From NCBI GenBank assembly GCA_022798335.1, contig JAAWMH010000024.1:1-38796 (forward strand): a stretch of DNA of 38,796 nucleotides. Reading direction: 5' to 3'. Every line of letters begins with the position of its first letter. Within the stretch, counting starts at the first letter, position 1. Below the pieces are notes generated by a model. That model was not told where the DNA came from. It saw only the letters and a list, made by a program, of their open reading frames with translations, and searched no databases. Positions 17,932-29,914 of this stretch are shown here, one piece after another. Made by a program: the position numbers and the translations under genes. The stretch comes from Clostridia bacterium. Its GTDB lineage: Bacteria; Bacillota; Clostridia; TANB77; CAG-508.

Positions 17932-17986
17932 ATAAGAAAATGACTTTATAGTAAAAATATTTTATAAAAGGAAGGATGCCTAAAAA

Positions 17987-19444
17987 ATGATGAAGACTAA
18001 AATATTATCTTTTTTAACTTTATTTATTATTCTATTTCTTAGCTGTAGTACTGTATTTGCAGCAGATGCTAATACCATAGAAAGTAGCAAAACTACACTA
18101 GAATTAGTAGATAAAAGTATTTGTGAAATGGACTTAAATGGAATGGGACATTTCAAAAAAGAACTAACATATTTTGATAGTGAAAAAAGGGAATTAACAA
18201 TTACACTAACTGTTACGAATACTGCTAAAAAAGAAACTATTGAAAAACCAGTTGAACTTTTTTTAGTGTTAGATAATTCTAACAGTATGACAAAAACCTA
18301 TCTAAATAAAACAAAAATGGAATATGTTACACAAACAGCAAATCTTTTTGTGGATTCTTTGTTTGAACATTTTTCTAATGTAAAAATTGGTGTAGTAAGA
18401 TTTTCAAGTATAGATCCTGTAGTACCTGGCGGAGTTAGTCTTGCTCTTGGAACTACAAGTGATGCCACTTTACTTTTACCATTATCTGATACTAAAGAAA
18501 CTATTAAAAATACAGTTACTTCTTACTCTAATGAAACTGGTCCTTATACCAATATTGAAGCTGGTTTAGATTTAGCGCAAGCTAATTTTTCAGATAGTAC
18601 AGAATCTGAAAAATATATTGTTTTAATTTCAGATGGAGTTCCTAATTTATCATTAGATACAGAAAATACGCTTTCTTATTCTGGTTCTAATGCAGCTAAT
18701 ACAAAGAAGAAATTACAAGCTATTCAAAATAAAGGATATCATATTTTTTCTGTTTTAATGGGACTAAATGAAAGCAATGTACCAAATACTTCTGCTCCTC
18801 TTGTAGAAGGTGGAGATCGTCATATGACATATGGAGAATTAGCAGAAGAAATTTTTGGAACTAAAAACAATCCAACTGCTGGTGATTTTTACTTTATTAA
18901 CTATGACCACTTAGATACTACCATTAATGGAGATATTTATGACGATATTACCTATGTAAAAGATAACTCTTTAAAAAATATTGTTGTTAAAGACTATATT
19001 CCACAAAAAATTATGGACAATTTTGATTTTATGCATAGTGTAGCACCTAATATTGGAACTGTAACAGATAAAGTAGATACTACAGATAATAATAGTATTA
19101 CTTGGACTATTCCTGTATTAAAAGAAGAAGAGGTTGCTACCTTAAGTTATAAATTAAAACTAAAAGATACTGTTCAAAAGCAAGTTTTAAATGAAGTTTT
19201 ACCAACAAATACAAAAGTTGACATTGATTTTGAAACGCCTGATGGAGAAAAGAAAACTGTTACCTCTGATGTTTCTCCAAAAGTAAAAATTACTTATGAA
19301 GAGCCTAAAAAACCAGATAATACAGTTGATCCAAATCCACTACCTCAAACCGGAAATTATACTACTTTCTTTGTTTGCATAATAGCAACAATTGCTATTC
19401 TATTTGGATTTACTAGAATTGTTTATTTAAAGAAATTAAAATAG
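17987..19444 (+). CDS. LPxTG-anchored von Willebrand factor A-domain surface protein
   Basis: This 485-residue protein has a signal peptide (hydrophobic stretch about 4-25, ending TVFAADA). A beta-rich region leads to a vWA domain with a MIDAS metal site: FLVLDNSNSMTKTY (DxSxS), the threonine region in GPYTNIEAGLDLA, and VLISDGVPN. A second beta domain (about 320-440) resembles pilin-type isopeptide or Cna-like folds. The C-terminus is a sortase signal: LPQTGN, hydrophobic helix, then KKLK. It is probably a cell-wall anchored adhesin or pilus tip subunit. No sortase or pilin genes are beside it. It has its own promoter and terminator. Confidence 0.9.
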   Translation: MMKTKILSFLTLFIILFLSCSTVFAADANTIESSKTTLELVDKSICEMDLNGMGHFKKELTYFDSEKRELTITLTVTNTAKKETIEKPVELFLVLDNSNSMTKTYLNKTKMEYVTQTANLFVDSLFEHFSNVKIGVVRFSSIDPVVPGGVSLALGTTSDATLLLPLSDTKETIKNTVTSYSNETGPYTNIEAGLDLAQANFSDSTESEKYIVLISDGVPNLSLDTENTLSYSGSNAANTKKKLQAIQNKGYHIFSVLMGLNESNVPNTSAPLVEGGDRHMTYGELAEEIFGTKNNPTAGDFYFINYDHLDTTINGDIYDDITYVKDNSLKNIVVKDYIPQKIMDNFDFMHSVAPNIGTVTDKVDTTDNNSITWTIPVLKEEEVATLSYKLKLKDTVQKQVLNEVLPTNTKVDIDFETPDGEKKTVTSDVSPKVKITYEEPKKPDNTVDPNPLPQTGNYTTFFVCIIATIAILFGFTRIVYLKKLK

Positions 19445-19450
19445 AAGATA

Positions 19451-19491
19451 AAAAGTGAGACATTGGGGACTGTCCCTAATGTCTCACTTTT
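19451..19491. terminator. Bidirectional terminator shared by convergent genes
   Basis: AAAAGTGAGACATTGGGGAC (19451-19470) pairs with GTCCCTAATGTCTCACTTTT (19472-19491), with one G-T wobble. It ends the vWA gene and also contains the last codons (VRH, stop) of the minus-strand kinase-like gene. The GGGAC/GTCCC core resembles the GTCCC arms of the dispersed repeat at 1942 and 27748. Confidence 0.75.
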
Positions 19492-20087
19492 ACATATTGT
19501 TTTATTAAATTAACAGTTCCATCTATTCCTAATTTAGAACTATCTATTAAAAGGTCATATCCTGTTCTTGCTCCCCATTTTTCATTTGTGTAATAATGAT
19601 AATAGCTTGATCTTTCTTTATCTTTTTTTTGCATCATTCTAACTGCTTTTTTCTCATCAATTCCATCAAATTCTACTTTACGCTTTATTTTAAATTTTTC
19701 ATCTTGAGAATAAATAAATACATTTACTACATTTTTGTTATCTTTTAATATGATATTAGAACATCTTCCTATAATAACACAGTTATCTTCTTTTGCTATT
19801 TTCTCAATTAACCTAGAGGTTGATACAAAATATTTATCACTCATTGGCAGATCTGTTAAAGTATTTACACTATCAGATATAGACATAGATGCCATAGCTA
19901 AAGTATACCAAAAACTATTTTTATTGCTTTCATCTGTTTTTTTCAAAAGCTCTATATCAATATGTTCTTCTTTAGAGAGTCTTTCTAAAATTTCTTTATC
20001 ATAAAACTTTAAATTTAGCTCCTTTGCTAACCTTTCTCCAATATATTTTCCTCCACTACCATATTCTCTACCAATTGTAATTACCAT
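19476..20087 (-). CDS. Cytidylate kinase-like family protein
   Basis: This 203-residue protein starts MVITIGREYGSGGKYIGERLAKEL, with the phosphate-binding GREYGSGG loop of the cytidylate-kinase-like family common in clostridia. FYDKEILE, CVIIGRCSNIIL and the lid-region MMQKKDKERSSYYHYYTNEKWG follow. It probably phosphorylates a nucleoside monophosphate, but members of this family often sit with transporters and their substrate is not settled. It follows the MATE gene by 18 bp with AAAGGAGAAA before the ATG, so the two are probably co-transcribed. Its last three codons lie within the shared terminator hairpin. Confidence 0.85.
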   Translation of the reverse strand: MVITIGREYGSGGKYIGERLAKELNLKFYDKEILERLSKEEHIDIELLKKTDESNKNSFWYTLAMASMSISDSVNTLTDLPMSDKYFVSTSRLIEKIAKEDNCVIIGRCSNIILKDNKNVVNVFIYSQDEKFKIKRKVEFDGIDEKKAVRMMQKKDKERSSYYHYYTNEKWGARTGYDLLIDSSKLGIDGTVNLIKQYVKVRH

Positions 20088-20105
20088 ATTTTTCTCCTTT
20101 CTTAC

Positions 20106-21543
20106 TTATGTGCGTAATTCTACTGCTTTTTGCATTTTCTTTATTTTTCTAATTTCAAATGTAATTAAAGTTCCTGCCATTAAAAATGCTAGCCCATCTG
20201 CTGTTGGTCCTGAAAATAAAATTCCTTCAACTCCACCTGTTACTGACCATATAAACATTGCTGGTACTAAAAATAAAATTTGCCTTGAAAGTGATATTGC
20301 AGCTGATTTAATAGATTTTCCAATTGCTTGCATGAAAATACCTGTTGTAATTTGGAAACTATTTAAAATAATAAGCATTAAGAAACACCTAAAACATTTT
20401 TTAGCATATTCATTATATAAATCATTTTCTTGTCCAAACAAATTAATAATGTATTGTGGACATATTTGTAAAATAAGTGTTCCAATTATTGTTATAATAA
20501 ACCCTATTTCTATTGCTCTTATATATGTTTGCAATACTCTATCATATTTTTTACTGCCATAATTAAATCCTAAAATTGGTTGTGCTCCTATTGCAATTCC
20601 AAGAATAATAGAATTAATAATTTGATTTACTTTCATTACAATTCCAAAAGCAGATAGTGGAATATCGCTTCCATATTTTGAATCTGCTCCATATTTTACA
20701 AGCAATTGATTAGAAACAATAATAACTAATGTAATAGAAATTTGTGTTATGAAACTAGATATACCTAATAATATCACATTTTTAATCGTTTTAAAATGAA
20801 ATTTTATACTTTCTTTATTTAATTTTATGCTTTTAAATTTTCTTAAATAACACAATGAAATAATACCTGATACTGCTTGTCCTATAATTGTTGCAATTGC
20901 TGCTCCTTCTACGCCCCATTTTAGTACAAAAATAGCAATTGGGTCTAAAATAATATTAATAACTGCTCCTACTAAAGTACTTATCATTGCATATTTAGGA
21001 GAACCATCTGCACGTATCATAGAATTAAAGGCTGTTGTAATCATATAAAATGGTAATCCTAAAACAATGTAAAACATATATCCTTTTGCATAAGTGTATG
21101 ACCCTTGCGTAACTCCAAATAACTGTAAAAGACCTTCACTAAATACCAAACCTATTACTAAAAATAAAATACTAATTATAATTACCATACCTACTGCATT
21201 TCCAATACCTTTACTTGCACTTTTTTCATCTTTTTTTCCTAAACATAAGCTTAAATTTGCTGCAGCTCCATCTCCTATTAATAGTGCAAATGCTGTTGCA
21301 ATAACAGTTAGTGGAAATACAATATTGGTTGCTGCATTTCCTAAATACCCTACTCCTTGTCCGGATAAATATTTGGTCTACTATGTTATAAAGTGAACTT
21401 ACTAATAAAGAAATAATACACGGTATGCTAAATTTTTTTAGTAACTTTCCTATTTTTTCTGTACCTAAAATATTTTCTTGTTTTGTATTTTCTTCTACTA
21501 TTATATTTTCTGCTTGTTTTACTTCTTCTTTTTGTGCGCTCAT
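20106..21543 (-). CDS. MATE-family efflux transporter (one CGG +1 shift)
   Basis: MATE transporters export cationic drugs and other small molecules using Na+ or H+ gradients. The first 60 residues carry a polar tail, then LLKKFSIPCIISLLVSSLYNIVDQIFI. The CGG at 21361-21363 gives FI-GQGVGYLGNAATNIVFPL, the conserved start of the second helix. Family motifs continue with IGDGAAANLSLCLGKK, MIRADGSPKYAMISTLVGAVINIILDPI and AIGAQPILGFNYGSKKY. The restored protein has 478 residues and about 12 helices, normal for the family. The ATG follows AAAGGAGGAG. Calling only the downstream frame from an internal methionine (21188) would remove the first helices. Confidence 0.92.
21361..21363 (-). other. CGG +1 frameshift site in the MATE transporter
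   Basis: CGG follows ATC (Ile). Skipping C gives GGA (Gly) in VDQIFIGQGVGYLG, the highly conserved D-x-x-F-I-G motif of MATE proteins. Confidence 0.9.
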
Positions 21544-21719
21544 ATTTTACTCCTCCTTTTGCTTTTTAAAACATAAAAATAACGTCTAATCTTTTTTTGC
21601 CTTCCTAGTTTGTTTTTCATCATACTAAAGACTACACATCATTTTTTTGCGTATTATTTATTATATCACTTAAAAATTAAAAATCAAGAAATTATTGCGA
21701 AGTTTTTGTCATAATTAAA

Positions 21720-21757
21720 ATTCGTGCCGTTACAGAAGTCACTGTAACGGCACGAAT
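21720..21757. terminator. Intrinsic terminator of the foreign-looking gene at 21759
   Basis: A 16-bp perfect stem (ATTCGTGCCGTTACAG and complement) with a 6-base loop directly follows the minus-strand stop codon. Its G+C content matches the adjacent gene rather than the local background. Confidence 0.75.
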
Positions 21758-21758
21758 A

Positions 21759-22139
21759 CTACTGCTTAACGCTAAGGTATACATTTTTTAGCTCATTCTT
21801 TTTGTTGTACCCCTTATGTACTAAGATGCAAACACTATCGCCAATATTGACCAAATTATATAAGTCTTTGTTATTAAAGCAGTGCTTCTCTCCGCGGTAC
21901 ATAAGATATACATTGTATTCTTCATCATGACAATGAATTTGAGGAACCATTACTTTTCCAACAGGAAGTATCTTTGTAGTAATATATTCTTCCTCATATT
22001 TCTTGCTGCATACCTTTGCAGTGTCCGAAAACGTTTCATACCGTAATGTGTCATAGTAAGCTTGCATAATCCCTTCATAAATCAACCATATGACAAGCCC
22101 TAGCACTAACAGTATAGACAGATTCATAAGAATGTTCAT
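21759..22139 (-). CDS. Hypothetical membrane-anchored protein with in-frame CGG
   Basis: The 126-residue protein has one N-terminal transmembrane helix (about 5-25) and a soluble domain with VPQIHCHDEEYNVYLMYRGEKHCFNNKDLYNL and a final beta-rich part; I do not recognise the family. TGGAGGAAACGA precedes the ATG. The base composition is much richer in G+C than the neighbours. Codon 33 is CGG (22041-22043), read in the open frame as arginine in DTLRYETF. A +1 shift there would destroy the protein. With the gene at 23466 it flanks the radical SAM gene and looks horizontally acquired. Confidence 0.65.
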   Translation of the reverse strand: MNILMNLSILLVLGLVIWLIYEGIMQAYYDTLRYETFSDTAKVCSKKYEEEYITTKILPVGKVMVPQIHCHDEEYNVYLMYRGEKHCFNNKDLYNLVNIGDSVCILVHKGYNKKNELKNVYLSVKQ

Positions 22140-22264
22140 TTCGTTTCCTCCATTTTTTAGTCATGTTTGTAGCTTGCATCAAAAAATTCATACTATTATC
22201 ATATCACAGTTTACATAACTTTTCAACTTTTATTTTCTTTACATTGCCTTTATATATATATCAA

Positions 22265-23263
22265 TCATACAATATACCAAATTTTGTTTCCCTTAAAATA
22301 TTGGTTTAGCTCTTTTCTAAAAAAATCCTCTCCCTCACTTTTTAAGTCTGATTTATACATATACTTTCCTTTTCCTCTTCCTGTCATTTTGTTTTTGTCA
22401 AATATGGATATGGTATTTAAAAATGCTTCTTTATTAATTGCATCATGAACATAACTATAGGTCATAAATATTACTTCAAAAAATACTTCTTTTTGTGCTC
22501 TTTTACTTAAATTTTCTTTTAAATAGATTATCAATTCATGATACAACTCTTTCCAATTTTCTAAAAATATCACTGGCGCAATTAGTATTCCAACTTCATA
22601 GTCTGCTTCTACTAATTTATTAATTGCTTCTATTCTATCTTTTAGTCTTGAGGTTCCAAATTCTACATGATTTATAATATATTCTGGGTTAACACTCATT
22701 CTAACAATTACTTTTCTTTTATGGTTTAATAAAAGTAAACTATCCACTTGTGAAAATTTTGTTGGAAATGTTAACTTTCCTTTCTTAGAATCTTTAAAAT
22801 TTTCTATTGTCCACACTAAATTATTTGTTATTGTATTTTCTAATATTAAATCACTATTACTTCCAATCTCAAATGTTAATTCTTTTTGTGAATTGTTAGC
22901 CGTTTTTATTATTTTTTCTAGCATCTCTTCTCTATTTACAAATAGCCTCATATAAGCGCATTTATTGTAATTACACACTAAATAACAATACATACAACTA
23001 GCAATACAACCTGAGGAAGTATATGGTACAAGATAATCTGATACTTTATGATTTTCTACAAACTTATGTGTTTTACGAACTCCTATAATAAGATTTCTTT
23101 TCATATTTAAAAATTCAGAATTTTCTTTTTTTCTCATTTCTTCTATATTGTTATGATTTTCTATTTCAATTTTCGGAGTATCTTTATATTTTTCTAATAG
23201 TTCTTTTCCTAATGGATAGTTTTCTATATTTTTTTCAAAATAAATAGCTGTTGGCTTAAACAT
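22265..23263 (-). CDS. Spore photoproduct lyase-like radical SAM protein
   Basis: The radical SAM cluster motif is CIASCMYCYL (CxxxCxxC type), preceded by DYLVPYTSSG, as in spore photoproduct lyases. Further family features are TFPTKFSQVDSLL, RMSVNPEYIINHVEFGTSRLKDRIEAINKL and a C-terminal RGKGKYMYK. ATG 23263 (MFKPTAIYFEKN), seven bases after AAGGAG, is preferred over an upstream frame to 23317, giving 332 residues, close to SplB length. The probable role is repair of UV-induced thymine dimers during germination, or a related radical reaction; the presence of a SpoVT-like regulator fits a sporulation-capable ancestry. It carries no in-frame CGG. Confidence 0.83.
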   Translation of the reverse strand: MFKPTAIYFEKNIENYPLGKELLEKYKDTPKIEIENHNNIEEMRKKENSEFLNMKRNLIIGVRKTHKFVENHKVSDYLVPYTSSGCIASCMYCYLVCNYNKCAYMRLFVNREEMLEKIIKTANNSQKELTFEIGSNSDLILENTITNNLVWTIENFKDSKKGKLTFPTKFSQVDSLLLLNHKRKVIVRMSVNPEYIINHVEFGTSRLKDRIEAINKLVEADYEVGILIAPVIFLENWKELYHELIIYLKENLSKRAQKEVFFEVIFMTYSYVHDAINKEAFLNTISIFDKNKMTGRGKGKYMYKSDLKSEGEDFFRKELNQYFKGNKIWYIV

Positions 23264-23415
23264 ACAATATTCTCCTTTTTGTATATTATTTTTACCATTA
23301 ACAGCTCTTTTATTCATCTATTAGAAACAATGTAAAGTAGTATCTAGTTATCTTTTTGTATTATTATACCTTTATATACTTATTGGTATTACTAAGATTA
23401 CAGACTATTGTATAT

Positions 23416-23464
23416 AAAACGAGAAAACCTCACAAGCATTTAGCTCGTAAGGTTTTCTTGTTTT
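23416..23464. terminator. Intrinsic terminator downstream of the gene at 23466
   Basis: AAAACGAGAAAACCT pairs with AGGTTTTCTTGTTTT (one G-T wobble) across an imperfect inner stem and loop. It immediately follows the minus-strand stop codon of the neighbouring gene. Confidence 0.65.
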
Positions 23465-23465
23465 G

Positions 23466-24023
23466 CTATGGCTGTAAGTCAAGTACAAAATCTTGTATTA
23501 CGCTACCTTTTGGAACATAGAGTTCGTATGTGTTGTACTGCTTGTTTGGAAAACCAAATGTCAAAATAATCTGTAACCATTTAGGCATTTTATTTTTTAC
23601 GTCAACAGTAGTTACAAGAATATGAGGTGTGCTATCGTCTTGTTCAAAGATAACAGCACTTTGGGCTTTTATTTTACCCTGCTTGTATCCACCATTTTCT
23701 AACTGGTAGTAGTACGAATATACTTCCACAGTATCAATAGATATATGAACATAAAATAATCCACCCGCGCCTTGCCCTTTGATTTGACTGTAGTCTTGTA
23801 AAGCAACAAGATTGTATTCAGCCGTTTGATTGCTTTCTTCGTACCGTAAAATATAAATCCCTTCCAAAGAAACCCAAGCAATCGAGCATACAGCAAGGCA
23901 AATTACAAACTTAATTCCGTGTTCTTTCAAATCGTACCATTCCATTTCCCAAATATCAACACACATACAGAAGAATGCAATGAAAGCAGCGATACCTGAA
24001 GCAATAAGAATAATCCATAGCAT
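23466..24023 (-). CDS. Hypothetical membrane protein with in-frame CGG
   Basis: The protein has 185 residues with two N-terminal hydrophobic helices (about 1-25 and 38-58), then a soluble, presumably extracytoplasmic, beta-rich domain with VHISIDTVEVYSYYYQLENGGYKQGKI and a C-terminal YELYVPKGSVIQDFVLDL. I do not recognise the family. AAGGAGGAAAGAACT precedes the ATG. G+C is well above the background, and codon 60 is CGG (23844-23846) read as arginine in YILRYEES. It looks acquired from a higher-G+C relative; a +1 shift would truncate it near the end of the second helix. Confidence 0.65.
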   Translation of the reverse strand: MLWIILIASGIAAFIAFFCMCVDIWEMEWYDLKEHGIKFVICLAVCSIAWVSLEGIYILRYEESNQTAEYNLVALQDYSQIKGQGAGGLFYVHISIDTVEVYSYYYQLENGGYKQGKIKAQSAVIFEQDDSTPHILVTTVDVKNKMPKWLQIILTFGFPNKQYNTYELYVPKGSVIQDFVLDLQP

Positions 24024-24253
24024 AGTTCTTTCCTCCTTAACTTAGGTTGTTTGTGGTCTTTATGATTAACTAGTCATTGACTGACTAGAAAGCCAAAGGA
24101 AATATATCTATAAGTATAAAGCTATGCTACAATAATACCACATTTTGCATAATTTTGCAACTTTTAAAAATGTGAGTTGTAATAAAATTAAAACCTTATA
24201 TTAACTGCAAATCCCCCTATAAAGTAAATGATTTTGTTCTTATAAGGGAAATA

Positions 24254-24329
24254 TGGTTGGGGTACTAGGATTCGAACCTAGGAAATGTCGGAGTCAGAGT
24301 CCGATGCCTTACCACTTGGCGATACCCCA
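24254..24329 (-). tRNA. tRNA-Gln (anticodon CTG)
   Basis: The minus strand folds as a full cloverleaf: acceptor TGGGGTA/TACCCCA, D arm GCCAAGTGGTAAGGC, anticodon arm TCGGA-CTCTGAC-TCCGA with anticodon CTG, T arm CCTAGGTTCGAATCCTAGT, discriminator A and encoded CCA. It reads CAG. It lies directly after eno and may be processed from the same transcript. Its anticodon gives no support for CGG being read as glutamine. Confidence 0.95.
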
Positions 24330-24335
24330 ATATTT

Positions 24336-24357
24336 AGGGACTTATCAGTCCCTTTTT

Positions 24358-24359
<2 letters not shown>
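24336..24359 (+). terminator. Hairpin with T-run overlapping the eno stop
   Basis: AGGGACT-TATC-AGTCCCT is followed by seven T on the plus strand and overlaps the eno stop codon. The T-run orientation suits plus-strand transcripts; on the minus strand only weak termination between eno and the tRNA is expected. Confidence 0.5.
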
Positions 24360-27212
<2,853 letters not shown>

Positions 27213-27252
27213 TGTCTTATATCCTTCCTTTTTCCTTTTGGTTTTAGTTTTC

Positions 27253-27747
27253 TTATTTGTCTTGTGTTAATTTTGTATCCTCTATTTTTAGCCATTCTTT
27301 GTTTTCTTTTATTAAATTAATTTTGTAGCCTTTTAATATTTTTATTGGAACTTCTTCTTGGCTTAAGTCATATACTCTTTCTAACTCATATATTCCTTGG
27401 TCATTTAGTATATATGGCCATGCCCACATATTTTCTGGGTCTATAATCCAATATTCTTTTACTTTATATTTTAAATAAAGGTTTAGCTTTTCTAATTGGT
27501 CTTTTCTACTCGTAGATGGAGATAAAATTTCTACTACAAAATCTGGTGCTCCAAATACTTTTTTGCCATCTTCTAATTTACTGCCATCACAAACCACCAT
27601 GACGTCTGGTTGTACTACATTAAATATTTTATGATCTTGTTTACTTTTGGAAAGTGCAACGTCTAATGGTGCAATAAATGGTGTACACTTTTTGCCTTCT
27701 AAAAAGTTTAATAAACTTGCATAAATTTTTCCTTTTTTATTTTTTAA
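27253..27747 (-). pseudogene. N-terminally truncated Uma2-family (DUF820) nuclease-like gene
   Basis: The open part reads KIYASLLNFLEGKKCTPFI, then FNVVQPDVMVVCD, GAPDFVVEILSPSTSRKD and YWIIDPENMW, the PD-(D/E)xK-like core of Uma2 family proteins. Homologues start with about 40-60 more residues, which are missing: upstream of position 27747 the frame enters the dispersed repeat and hits a TAG with no usable start. The first ATG inside is at 27600 and would drop half of the catalytic core. The gene interrupts the otherwise continuous tpiA-gpmI order, so it looks like an insertion remnant. Confidence 0.7.
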
Positions 27748-27804
27748 GTGTATCCCCTAACTGACAGTTTTGGTCATTTAAGGTACGTCCCTAAACTGAC
27801 AAAC
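27748..27804 (+). repeat. Dispersed repeat, copy B
   Basis: The right 36 bases are identical to copy A (1942-1996), the left arm differs slightly. It forms the junction between tpiA and the Uma2 remnant: the last codons of tpiA (LSV) and its TAG stop are inside the repeat, and the truncated edge of Uma2 starts at its other end. Confidence 0.85.
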
Positions 27805-28540
27805 AAATTTTAGCAAATTCTTCTACTTTTAGGCTTGCTCCCCCTACTAGACCTCCATCAATGTCAGAAGTTTCAAATAGTTCTTTACTATTGTCTGCTT
27901 TTACACTTCCTCCATATAGTATAGTCAAATTGCTTGCAATTGGTTCACCATAAATTTTAGCAACCTCTCCTCTAATTGCTTTTATAGCACTGTTTGCATC
28001 TTCTGCTGTTGCTGTTTTTCCTGTTCCAATTGCCCAAATTGGCTCATAAGCAATTAGTACATTTTCTAGTTTGCTTGCTTCTACTGCTTCTAAAGCAAGT
28101 CTTGTTTGGGTTGTAATTACTTCATTTTGTTTGCCTTGTTCTCTTATTTCTAAAGTTTCTCCAACACAAATAATTGGTTTTAACTCATTTGCAAGTGCTG
28201 CCCTTACTTTTTTGTTTACTGTTTCATCCGTATCTGCAAAATATTGCCTTCTTTCAGAATGCCCTATTACCACATACTCTACACCTATTGATTGTAACAT
28301 TTTTCCTGACACTTCTCCTGTATATGCTCCGCTTTCTTCCCAGTGCATATTTTGAGCTCCTATTTTGATATTTGTGTTTTGACTAGTTAATAAACTATAA
28401 AAAAGATCAACATATGGTACACAAAGAATTACTTCATTTTTGGTGTCTTTTACCATTGGTGCTATATTTTCAATAAATGAAATTGCTTCATTAGGAAGCA
28501 TATTCATTTTCCAGTTTCCTGCAATTACTTTTTTTCTCAT
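27791..28540 (-). CDS. tpiA: Triosephosphate isomerase
   Basis: TpiA interconverts dihydroxyacetone phosphate and glyceraldehyde-3-phosphate. The 249-residue protein has RKKVIAGNWKMN (active-site lysine), VIGHSERRQYF (catalytic histidine), the catalytic glutamate in IAYEPIWAIGTGKTA, and ILYGGSVKADN with GLVGGASLK. It starts immediately after the pgk stop, so translation is coupled. The extreme C-terminus (LSV, stop) is encoded by the dispersed repeat, which replaced the native end without affecting the catalytic fold. Confidence 0.98.
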   Translation of the reverse strand: MRKKVIAGNWKMNMLPNEAISFIENIAPMVKDTKNEVILCVPYVDLFYSLLTSQNTNIKIGAQNMHWEESGAYTGEVSGKMLQSIGVEYVVIGHSERRQYFADTDETVNKKVRAALANELKPIICVGETLEIREQGKQNEVITTQTRLALEAVEASKLENVLIAYEPIWAIGTGKTATAEDANSAIKAIRGEVAKIYGEPIASNLTILYGGSVKADNSKELFETSDIDGGLVGGASLKVEEFAKICLSV

Positions 28541-29803
28541 TTATTTATCCTCCAAGGCTTTTATTCCTGGTAGCTCTTTTCCTTCTAAAAATTCAAGTGA
28601 TGCACCTCCACCAGTAGATAAATATATATTTTCAAATTGTTTTGGATCTTCTCCATTTTCTATTGCTCTTTTCTTAATCTTTTTCACTGCTGCTACAGAA
28701 TCGCCTCCACCAATTACACATTTTGCATGATTATTTGCAATTATATTTGCTACACTTTGTGTTCCTTTTGCAAAACTTGGTGCTTCTGCATACCCTAAAG
28801 GTCCATTCCAACAAATTGTTTTAGCATCTTTTAAATTTTCCTCATACATTTTTATAGTTTTGTCTCCAATATCTAATATACTAAAACCTTTTGTAGTTTC
28901 TTCTATCATGTTTGTAATGTCTGTTTCTTTTTTGAGTGCATTTTCAATAACATCTACTGTTAGCTCTGCACCTTCTGGAATTCGTGCCATATTTCCATCT
29001 ATTGGAAGTACTAATTCTACTTTCTTTTCTTCTGCTGCTTTTATTAAGCGCTCTGCTTCATTTAATTTCTCTGCTTCATAAACTGAGCTTCCAATTTCAT
29101 AACCTTTTGCTTTTAAAAAGGTATTTGCCATTGCGCCACCAATAATAATTTTATTTACCTTTTCTAGTAAGTTTTCTATAACACCTATTTTATCAGAAAC
29201 TTTTGCTCCACCAAGTATTGCTACAAATGGTTTTTCTGGGCTTTCTAGTACACTACCTAATTCTTGTACTTCTTTTTCCATTAAAAATCCTGCAACTGCT
29301 TGTTCTACATAATGTGCTATTCCTTCTGTTGAGCTATGTGCCCTATGTGCTGTTCCAAAAGCATCATTAACATAGATGCCATCTTCGCCAACTAAACTTG
29401 CTAATTCTTTTGATAAACTTTCTTCGTTTTTTTCTTCTCTTGCATCGAAACGCACATTTTCAAGTAGCATAACCTCTCCTTCTTTTAAGGTTTCTGCTAA
29501 TTGTTTTGCACTATTTCCTGTAATATCTTCTGCGAGTTTAACTTCTTTTCCTAATTTTTCAGATAAATCTTTTGCTACTGGTTTTAAAGAATACTTAGGG
29601 TTTACTTCTCCTTTTGGTCTTCCTAAATGGGAACAAAGAATGGCTTTTGCCCCATTTTCTACTAAATACTGAATTGTTGGAAGTGCTGCTTGAATTCTGT
29701 TATCATCTGAAATAATACCATCTTTCATTGGTACATTAAAATCACAACGTACAAACACTTTTTTCCCTTGCACATCTATATCACGAATTGTTTTTTTGTT
29801 CAT
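28541..29803 (-). CDS. pgk: Phosphoglycerate kinase
   Basis: Pgk transfers phosphate from 1,3-bisphosphoglycerate to ADP. ATG 29803 (MNKKTIRDIDVQGK) with AAGGAT upstream is preferred over TTG 29815, which overlaps that site; this gives 420 residues. Motifs are KVFVRCDFNVPM, SHLGRPKG, LLENVRF, NDAFGTAHRAHSST, AILGGAKVSDKIGVIENLL and the nucleotide-binding WNGPLGYAE and CVIGGGDSVAA, ending STGGGASLEFLEGKELPG. It follows DUF1653 after a hairpin that may tune read-through from gap. Confidence 0.98.
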   Translation of the reverse strand: MNKKTIRDIDVQGKKVFVRCDFNVPMKDGIISDDNRIQAALPTIQYLVENGAKAILCSHLGRPKGEVNPKYSLKPVAKDLSEKLGKEVKLAEDITGNSAKQLAETLKEGEVMLLENVRFDAREEKNEESLSKELASLVGEDGIYVNDAFGTAHRAHSSTEGIAHYVEQAVAGFLMEKEVQELGSVLESPEKPFVAILGGAKVSDKIGVIENLLEKVNKIIIGGAMANTFLKAKGYEIGSSVYEAEKLNEAERLIKAAEEKKVELVLPIDGNMARIPEGAELTVDVIENALKKETDITNMIEETTKGFSILDIGDKTIKMYEENLKDAKTICWNGPLGYAEAPSFAKGTQSVANIIANNHAKCVIGGGDSVAAVKKIKKRAIENGEDPKQFENIYLSTGGGASLEFLEGKELPGIKALEDK

Positions 29804-29862
29804 TTTAAAATCCAATCCTTATATCTTTTATTTAGGTTTTTAAGGCTCTACCTATAAACCCT

Positions 29863-29905
29863 ATTGGTATAGGAAAAATCATTAGACTTTTCCTATATAC
29901 CAATT
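29863..29905 (-). terminator. Hairpin between DUF1653 gene and pgk
   Basis: ATTGGTATAGGAAAA and TTTTCCTATATACCAAT can pair with a two-base bulge. There is no strong T-run on the minus strand, so it is more likely a partial terminator or processing site inside the glycolytic operon. Confidence 0.45.
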
Positions 29906-29914
29906 GTTAATTTA

